Of a DNA stretch of 64,000 nt, positions 1 through 64,000 are shown one piece after another. The notes beneath the pieces are model-generated. The model had not been told where the DNA came from. It saw only the letters and a program-made list of their open reading frames with translations, and searched no databases. Source of the stretch: Embiotoca jacksoni (taxonomy: Eukaryota; Chordata; Actinopteri; Embiotocidae); contig JAKOON010000011.1 in NCBI GenBank assembly GCA_022577435.1, forward strand, positions 8,212,492-8,276,491, given 5' to 3'. The first letter of the stretch is position 1; each line of letters opens with the position of its first letter. A program made the translations under genes and the position numbers.

Positions 1-419
1 CTCTACGAGGAGGCGACAGTTGAAGAGTGGAGCTGCGATGTCTTATAAAAACTGATTATACAAAGTTGATTCCTGGTACCAAATACACTATTTCAAGACG
101 CAAGTTAATGATCAGCTCCTTTTGCGTGCGATCCACTGTTAAAGTCCAACGAACCATCACAGACATCAGACATTTAGCATGTGGATTATTGAGGGGCAGA
201 CCACCAGATTAAGGTGCTTTACTGCTGTTATTGTCCACTGATAATGTGACACTTCTTCACGCCGCACTTGTCAGTTGTGTAAAAGAGACACACACACATT
301 CATCTCTCCATGTTTCATTTATCAACAGTGCAGCTCTGTAATTATGATTGATTTATAATCCTGGCAGTTGATCTATAGGACGTGTTTGAATGCACACAGC
401 AGTGTTTCGAGGTGTGTGC

Positions 420-493
<74 letters not shown>

Positions 494-504
494 CTAAAAC
501 TCAC
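1..504. other. rabgap1 intron, left edge
   Basis: Intron following exon 23. Apart from the TG microsatellite I see no exon or other feature. Confidence 0.6.
422..488. repeat. (TG)n microsatellite
   Basis: Pure TG run of about 33 units. In the rabgap1 transcript it is a CA repeat that starts 17 bases after the exon 23 donor. Confidence 0.97.
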
Positions 505-56243
<55,739 letters not shown>

Positions 56244-56251
<8 letters not shown>

Positions 56252-56285
56252 GGCTGCCGCTGTTAAATTCAGCCACGCTGCTCAT
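56244..56285 (-). promoter_or_regulatory. upstream ORF overlapping the rabgap1 start codon
   Basis: An ATG at 56285 (minus strand) opens a 13-codon reading frame (MSSVAEFNSGSHG). Its TGA stop lies inside the first codons of rabgap1, at 56246-56244. Its initiation context is weak (T at -3, A at +4) while the main start is strong, so leaky scanning would be expected. A regulatory role is inference only. Confidence 0.5.
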
Positions 56286-56334
56286 GAATGGAAGACGGGA
56301 GGCGGAAGTGGTGGGAGATGATGAGCAAAATCAC
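56252..56334 (-). other. rabgap1: rabgap1 5' UTR part of the first coding exon, with splice acceptor
   Basis: Upstream of the ATG the minus strand runs 83 bases to a good acceptor (a pyrimidine run ending TTTTTCTAG, then GTGATTTTGC). The start-codon exon is therefore not the first exon. The start itself has a near-ideal Kozak context (GCAGCCATGG). An upstream ATG lies in this segment and is described separately. Confidence 0.7.
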
Positions 56335-57785
56335 CTAGAAAAAGAAAAAAAATTCATAAATAAATAAAGGAAAGAAGCAGAAAACAGTCATGATGTGATG
56401 AAATCCATGAGAAGCATCTTATAAGGCAAGTGGAAACTTGACTAACCCTGTAAAAACGGTGACGTTTTTTTTTTATTATTCCCTTTTAAAAGGTCTTTTG
56501 AACACCTGAAGGAAATTGTGAGAGTTAAGCAAAGAAAAAAAAAAAAAAAAACTTAGTTCAAGTGAAAGACTATATAATACAATGAGGAGGCAATGAAACA
56601 GGAAAGGTCTTAGAAAAGGGATCTGTGGGTCACTTAGAGCACTGTTGTATATCTCAGCAGAGTAAAGAAACACATGCAAAGTACTCCGATGTAATGCAAA
56701 GCCATGATGATGCAAGTGAAAGTGAGGAATTAAGTAACAAGGCCGTCTTTCTACAACTGTCCATCTAATCTACGTCAGAATTTTCCTGAACAAAAGTCTC
56801 ACCTATTGTCCCTCACCACATTTACACAAAAACACATTTAACATCCAAACATGATGTACAAAATGCGCGACCAGCATTGCGTTCACTCCGAAGTGCATGA
56901 ATATTATCCCAGACTGCAGCCACAACCACACATAACATGTATTGCTTTCTACTGGTAAATGATAAGGCCCTGTGGAGGTGAAGTTGGAATTAAGATAAGA
57001 AGAATGTAGTTTTAAGCTTTTTAATTAAAGCTTCATCTTTACCGTTAGCGCATGAGGTAACTACTGACAAATGGGAGATGCCATTGTGTGTAACACAGGA
57101 AGAAAAGGCACAACAGAAGGTTCTGGCAGAAGTTCGACAAGAGACCATAACAAACTATTTCTGGCCGTCTCCTCTCAACGCTCCTCCCTTTTACCCTCGC
57201 TCACCTTCCTTCTTTTACTTCTCTATTCTTCCAATCATCTCTCCCCTGGCAAGTGGCTGTGTGCCTCACCACCTAATTGCTCTGATCTTGCCCTCCTCCA
57301 TTTTTTTCTAAACGTTTCAGTCCAACAATGGAAAAAGTAAAAGGAGAAAAGGTCAAAGCAGTTAATAATGTGCATTACTTAAGATAACATTGTCATACCG
57401 ACCCAGAATAAACTTCAATATTAGTGGCTATTTCTGCGGCTACAAGGTCCCACAGCATCTTGTGCTGATATGACTGTCATTTTTAGGCTACTGAACACAA
57501 AACCAGGAACATATACCCACAGTTTAGGCTTGCTGTCTTTATCTTCAGCAAACTGAGGAAATGAAAGACTGATATTGATCTGAAAATCCTAAGTGTTGTT
57601 TTCCCTTGTGTAGCAAAAGTGAAGTTGAAACACAGGTTCATAGGGTACAATGATTAGTTACTCCCACTGAGGCGCCAACACACTGTAGCTTCAGATGAAG
57701 CCTGTGAATGTGTTTTTGCGGCCCAAACTTCAGTACTACCCAGCTGATATCCTCATCAATTATCAGTCAGAAAACTTTAAAGCCC

Positions 57786-58300
57786 AGTTTAGACCAAAAA
57801 ATCATGATGAAAGGAAAGCGTTTTAGATTGCCGCAGAGAATACTTGCAGCAGTGCGAATTCAGCTCGTCTAATGCCGGCGGACGGAGTCGCCTGCAACTC
57901 GACTTGTCGAAAACAAAGTGAGCAGTTTCAGAAGGTGAGGCAGGATAGTTTGTGTTTTTTCTGCTTATTAGAGGTGACACCAAATGTTCTAAAAGGATGA
58001 TGGAACTGCTCCAGAAAAACACAGGAGAAACTGATAAAACAGGGGAGATCCCCCGTTTCAAGTTGATGATATAAATTTCCATGAACCCATCACTTCTAAA
58101 AATGCAAATGTTGCAAGTAAATCACTATGATTAAAAGCTGGCACTTTAAACGCAAGTACAGAGAGTCATCGCTATGGAGACGCGACACCATCTCGTAAGG
58201 TTGCTTTGGAGTGAAGTGGCAGGATTCATAATGTTGGAGACTGGACATCTGAGTAGTTGCATGTTTTCCTTCTTCTTGTCGCACATCTTTGGTCTAAACT
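57786..58300. mobile_element. Candidate MITE with short inverted ends
   Basis: Left end AGTTTAGACCAAA, right end TTTGGTCTAAACT, about 515 bp apart; the inner sequence is not coding. No clear target-site duplication was found, so class is unassigned. Confidence 0.45.
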
Positions 58301-58724
58301 TACTTTTATACTTGACTTCACTTCAGCTGTTTGTTCCGTGACTTATTGCTTGTTGTTCAGATGGATTTATTGCAAACGACTCAAGAGGAGTAATCATGAA
58401 GACATATAGACTGAAGCCACTCAATCACCGGACTGTCATCCTGCATCATCAGCGTTTCATTGACAAATGGGCAAAAAAATCAAAGACCGGCAACTGATAG
58501 AAAGTTATGAAGAACTTTACTGCATGAAGTGTCATGAATAATGACAAGCAGATAGAAGCAGAGTTTCACTCACTTCTTAATGAGGAACTGCAACAACACA
58601 CAGAGTACACAAGTCCAACACACCCGTTACCTCCTTTTCACTTCCTAAATGAATTGGACATCCCAGCAGTAACTCTTGACAGTTTGCACTGTCATAAACA
58701 CACTGAAGTAAACGGGCAACAGGG

Positions 58725-58901
58725 AGTTTGATTAGATTAGATTAGATTAAATTAGATTGGATTAGATTTATACTTTATTAATCCCAGTGGGGAAATTTAG
58801 TCGTCACAGCAGCGTAGAAACACAAAAAAGGTGCACGCAATATGAAAAAAATTTACACATACATAAAATCAGATAGATAATAAAATAAGAGCAATGAATA
58901 A

Positions 58902-58936
<35 letters not shown>

Positions 58937-59220
58937 CTATATACACAAAAACAAATAAAATTAAAATAAATAAATACCGTTTGAACCATTTCTTGCAGGT
59001 TAATTGTGCAGCTGTGTACAATGTGGATAAAAAAAAATATCACAAGCATGATTTTGGCAGGATCGTGGATGATGTTTAATGATAATAACTTTCAGCAAGG
59101 CACCTCCACACTCATAGTCCACCAGCAGAGGTGTTCTCACCCATGTTGCTTATTACAACCTCTTTTTGGGGCTGTGTGGGCATGTACTACAGACTCTTCT
59201 TGATTGACAGCTCCCTTACT
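58725..59220 (+). repeat. Candidate LINE 3' region with GATTA repeat
   Basis: A (GATTA)n array at 58730-58769 runs into TACTTTATTAATCCCAGTGG and GGAAATTTAGTCGTCACAGC, a tail motif of fish L2/Rex-like LINEs, with the flanking body in reverse orientation. The array is probably the tandem end of that element. Confidence 0.5.
58904..58934. repeat. (CA)n microsatellite
   Basis: About 15 units inside the LINE-like region. Confidence 0.93.
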
Positions 59221-61198
59221 CTCCTGATAAGTTTTGTTGCAATTCACAATTGTTTTAATTCATCCACAGTTTGGCTGCATTAGATACGTCCCAACGTAGC
59301 TCAATCCAACTCAGCAGGGTCTGTAACCTTCAGAGTGATCCATGTGGGTCAATGCAAGGCCCTGAGTTTTTGGACCTCGTGTCCGCTTCCATGTTAAGTC
59401 TACCAGCTGTCTTCATGAATATAAAGTAATAACTGCAGGGAACATCTGACAAACAAAAGTTAACGACCAGTGCAAAAGAAAACTAAGCATCCGACTTGCA
59501 AGAAGCTCATTTGCATCAATCGTCCGCTTCTTCTCATCTTCAGGAGCTTTTAATCTTGAAAAGACTTTCCACATGTTTACACTACTTTTGGCTCAAAGGC
59601 TGCTGCTATCTATTTTTAGCACACTTCACAATTTGTGTGACTAGTGTACCAGTAGTTTTTCTTGGATTTTGTGAGGATGAGTTTCTACCCGTTTATTTGG
59701 TTATTACATCCGCCACTGGGGCTCTTTCTGTTAATGTTTATAATCCTATTTGGCTAGAAGATTTGGCTTTTTTTTTTTTTTTATACATAATAATAAACAA
59801 AATACAATTTAGAAACGTATTCCTAATAAATGGTTTAATGCTTCCATATCCTTCTTTTAATTATGAGAGTAAAAATAAATAACCCACCCTATGAACCAAG
59901 AGAAACACCAATAACTCCCTGTAAAATTATTTCTCTAGTGGTGGGACGATGATTTTAATATGATATACCTGCTTTTAATCTAGATCTGGTTTGGAGTGCA
60001 TATAAAATGTTCTTTAATTTTAAAGTGAATGTATTTTGCATGATTAGATCTTACCCTCACCTGTATTATAGCAACACAACATTTGTCTTTTGTATAAAAA
60101 TGGGTCATTTTCAGTGGATTTATGGACATTTATTGGTGTTACTTCGCTTTCTGTTGTAGTTTGTGCTGCTGGATGTCCATTTCTGTTATGTCCTGTACTT
60201 TTGTCCCATCTGGAACAGTGACTTAAAGGAAATATTCTCCAATAAATATTTTCCTTCACCCTGTAATTTTAGTCAGAGTTTAGAGTGGACCACTGCTTCG
60301 TAACCCCAATATCAATCATTTTACTCGAGAGCAATGTAAATACTGATACTCGTGGTTTTATCCGAGCAAGACAGCAGTTGGGTTCACAACCCTAGACACA
60401 CACATACATCCATACATACATAAAAGACAAAAACGACCATTTCATGGTGGATCATACACCCTCCTCAGAAGCAGCTGTATCATGATCACAAAGGACTTAC
60501 CCACAGGCACGAATGTGCATGCATACACAAACCTAACAGTCTGTCACTGAATAGCTGGCAGCTCCAACAGACTTATAATGGTTGCCTTGTCACCCCGCTG
60601 TCCTCCCTGGCCTCGGCAACAGATCTCTGCCTGCTCCATCCTGCCAAGCTACGCTGTTCCTTATCAACCTTTTCAGTGCATCAGTGCCCTTCAAGGAAGA
60701 CGCATACTGATAGTGAAATTTGTTGTTGTTCAAAATGCTCTGAAATGCCTTAGATTGAAGGACATCTCAAGGCTCATGAATTATTTTTTTCTCTCTAATA
60801 CACCATGTCTACTTACATTTTTTTTTCACATCTCAATCACTGTATCATTACTTGCTTTGTTTTGACTGCAGGGGGAAAGAGCAGTAGTAGTCTTCATTAG
60901 CTTCACTATTTTTCTTCTTCATACATATTGGAGAAAATATGTTCCGGCGTATATTTTGCTGTTCACATGCCCTGCAACAATTTCTGCTGATAGATACAGG
61001 ACCACAAGTCAATTTAGATTCTCAAAGTGTTATCCTAAACGTATTACTTCCTCAATCGAGTTCTGTCTTTGTGGTATAAGTTCTTTATCCCTCTCCATTT
61101 CCATTTCCGTCAATGACGTAACAAAAAGGGCTCAAATGTGTGCGGTTAGATTTAGTAGAACATATAAACTTCATGTTGAATTTTGTAATGTATTTGTA

Positions 61199-61515
61199 GA
61201 GCTGCAATTAAAGATTATTTTCATTATCAATTCACTGGCCAATTATTCTTTTTTTTTTTTTTTTTACTAATTCCTTTACGCATTAATATAAACATAAACT
61301 CAGCTGAAAACAAGAGAGTTGGGGTGCTGTTCTGTCTGACCAATAGTCAAAAACCAAAAGATATATAATTTACTAACATGCATGGCAAAGACTGGTGGCA
61401 AGTCTTCCCATCTGAGAATCTGAATCCAGAGAAAGTCTGGAAAATTGTGCTTGAATGATGATTGAAACATTAAATCTATTATCAACTAATCAGTCAACTA
61501 GACACCCAACTGTTA
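61199..61515. repeat. Diverged copy of a common fish dispersed repeat (AGCTGCAA...GATTATTTTC type)
   Basis: Starts GAGCTGCAATTAAAGATTAT and later has the recognisable CTGACCAATAGTCAAAAACC and ACTAATCAGTCAACTAGAC blocks of a palindromic-ended element found in many teleosts. The copy is old. Family name not assigned. Confidence 0.6.
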
Positions 61516-64000
61516 CAGCAGTATTTCATGGGTTCATAGTCATATGGACTTTTTAAAAGAGCATTATCTCTTTAAAAGCTTGTTAAGGTCAGTGAGACTG
61601 GTGATTGTTAAAATGTGTTTTCAAATACCACATTTTTTGCCAGTGTCATGTCTAAAAACAACGAGCATTCATCACAGTTGCTTGCTTAAGTTTTTAGGTG
61701 GACTATAAACAAGCACTAATTTAGTGATCAAATGCAGTCAGATTGGAACTCAATTGCCACTTTCAGGATGAAGCTGCCTGGTGAAGCAGGACTCAGTTTT
61801 ACCAACTTTGCTATTAACACCAAAAGCAAAAACAGCAGTTAGGTGCTGTAGTCTGGGTGTGACCTGAAAACGACTCGTGCTGACTGCACTTGAATTATAG
61901 GAACAAAAACCTGACAAGACTGGCTTGGTTCAACGGTTTGTCAAAATAGACGCATGGTATCCGAATCCGTAACAAGCATATCTCATGTCAACTCATGTGC
62001 AAAAAGCTGCACACTGGAAACCGATGCCTGCCTTCTTTACCGTCTCTTTTTTTTTTTTGTATTTGTTTTGTTTTGCTCTGCTCCCTACTACTCTCCAGCT
62101 GAACGGGCTGTTCTGGACCGCCAGCTGGGTCCTACGTGCACCTCACAAGGGAGAGGAAGACACAGATAGATACAGCCCGAGTGCATTCAGGCTTGCAACA
62201 CAGTCCCTTTCGACCAGCCTCGCAGCAGTGATTTCAGCCAGGGCAGAGATAGCACAGAAAATAAAGGAGACACAGCGGGAAAGGGGAAGGAATGACAGGA
62301 AACCCTGAACTAAGTTAAAGTGAGTCAAACAGTACCAAGGGGAAAACAAAGAAAAGAGCAGCTCCGAATGAGTAAGTCATAAATTCTACAAATCAAAGAA
62401 GTACACACGTACATACAGTCCCTAATTTACAATGTATTTGTGCTTTAATAATTATCTCAATTTAGATCCACAGCGCAGTGGGTGTTCCTCGTTGGCTATC
62501 CAGGAAGGAAACCTCTGCATGTCTCCCACTCAACAACAAAACAACATGGCTGAGAAAAAAAAAAAAAAAAAAACTCCAGGCGCTTCTTTCACTTCTGAAA
62601 TGGAGCACTGGCTGCAACAAACTCCGTCACTGTGAAACACAAAGCTGCGGCCATGTTGTGGCTATTCACAGACATTAATTTAGCGATGGCGTGTCTCTGC
62701 TGGTTTATAGAGAACAGAAAGTAACGTAAAGGAAACTCGACACTTGTGCGTGTCAACAAAAGGCACGATAAAACAGCTGCACTTTTCATACACAAGATGG
62801 TAGTATAGGCTACAAACATGAGACCTACTCACTGCAGACTTTGTCAGTTCGGCCCTCTGAGGCACAACAATGGCACAAGTGATGCTGGACAGGCAAATAA
62901 ATAGAGGGCCAGTGTGGGACAATTGGTTGTTATATTTTAAAAAGATTACAGCGCACTGCACTATAGGCATGTGACCTTTTTGTGTATATGTGGGCTTTAT
63001 TAAATTCCTAAATATTGCCAGTGAATTTAAGGGGACAAGACTATCTTGGGTTAGGGTCACGGACTAACATGTAATGCCTGAACAATACAAATTTCTAATC
63101 AAACAAAGTAGCAAACAACATGGAGAGAAACCAGGCAAAACAGTGAGGGAGAAAAATAAAGAATCAAAGCATGCAGCAGCTGAAAATCAAAAGGAAGACT
63201 GCAGGTGGTCAGAGCAAAAGCAGATAAACAAATAAATGCTTGCCACTAATGTTAGTTAGGAAACAGCATTTAGCTGGGGGCTAAAAATATCACTCGTCTG
63301 CCAAATCATAAAATCAAAAAAGAGAAAGACAACAAGGCATTTACTGCAAATAAAAAATAAATACAAAAATATTACTATATACTACCAATACTATTAAATA
63401 AACAAGCTTTGATTTTAGTTATAATAGCTTTGCATGAATTAGTGGAAGCAGGTAAGTCACAAGGGTCACTGGTTCTTCACTAGATCAAGCTCAAAACATC
63501 CTAATAAATCTCCACACAAAGTTTTGGGACCCTGAATATTTTCACCTGTATAATACCTTACAGCAGCAATTCAATTTTTTTTAAATGAATGCTGTTGACA
63601 CTCAGTCTTAATCAGTTCTCCAAAATGACAAGTGCATATCAGGAGTGCTTTTGGGATTTAGGATCGTTTAGAGCTCAGGCCAAAGCCAGTTACAGAAAGA
63701 GTGTACGGTGTAATGGCTGGGATACAAGGAGGACAATGAGAAAATATGGGAGATTTGAAACAGTAAAGAAATATCAATTGGGTTTGTCATCTTTTCTCTG
63801 ATTAATGTTTTTATTATTTTACGATATAAAAAGCTTCATTCCTTAGCCCTTTCTGTTGTTAGTGTTGATTCGTGTTAGTATATTGGTAAGTGAAAACCAT
63901 CAAATGAACCACAATTTATGTGCTTGGGCCCATCATTTTTCACACAAAGTAACTTAACATGCACAAAAATGTGATCCTGATCTGTTTTTTTTACATTTAC

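Larger units (their letters stand above)
56335..64000. other. Right end: rabgap1 5' intron or upstream region
   Basis: Must include intron upstream of the 5' UTR acceptor at 56334. It holds a MITE candidate, a LINE-like segment and a dispersed repeat. I saw no CpG-rich promoter region, no exon of a neighbouring gene and no ORF with recognisable homology. Confidence 0.55.

Noticed and set aside
59496..59882. 128-codon ORF in the right-hand region
   Set aside because: Hydrophobic by base composition and no recognised homology or start context.
61954..62308. Possible first exon or promoter of rabgap1
   Set aside because: No clear CpG enrichment or confident donor site, so the first exon was not placed.

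Overview
The window is nuclear DNA of a vertebrate, almost certainly a teleost fish. The evidence is one large split gene with vertebrate intron/exon structure, abundant (CA/GT)n microsatellites, an intact fish-type Tc1 transposon, and several other repeats typical of ray-finned fish. No bacterial-style operons, CRISPR arrays, tRNA or rRNA genes were seen.

One gene fills nearly the whole window. It is rabgap1 (a TBC-domain Rab GTPase-activating protein) on the minus strand, with its start codon at 56251 and reading leftwards. I placed 23 consecutive coding exons (979 codons in frame, all introns GT-AG). They run from the N-terminus through the PTB/PID domain, the kinesin-like/DUF3694 region, the TBC catalytic domain (arginine finger in exon 13, glutamine finger in exon 14) and most of the C-terminal coiled coil. 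By comparison with the roughly 1069-residue mammalian protein, about 90-105 C-terminal codons lie beyond the left edge. A splice acceptor in the 5' UTR (56334) shows that the first, non-coding exon and the promoter lie further right, either in 56.4-64 kb or beyond; I could not place them.

Nested in the 22.7-kb intron between coding exons 12 and 13 (18314-41060), on the same strand, is the intronless orphan GPCR gene gpr21 (28804-30051). The gpr21-inside-rabgap1 arrangement is the known vertebrate one and helps separate this locus from the paralogous gpr52/rabgap1l pair. The same intron carries a young, structurally complete Tc1 element (34068-35700) with 217-bp terminal inverted repeats and an uninterrupted 346-codon transposase. 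It also holds an older Tc1 relic just beside it, a mariner relic, a Tc1 fragment, a tRNA-like SINE and other dispersed repeats.

The other introns contain further Tc1 relics, a non-autonomous hAT element with its target-site duplication, LINE/MITE-like repeats and many microsatellites. Several microsatellites lie within 10-30 bases of splice sites; the extreme case fills 73% of a 146-base intron. A 30-base, frame-preserving candidate microexon lies in the first coding intron (54291-54320). The region right of 56.4 kb contains only repeats and unassigned sequence.
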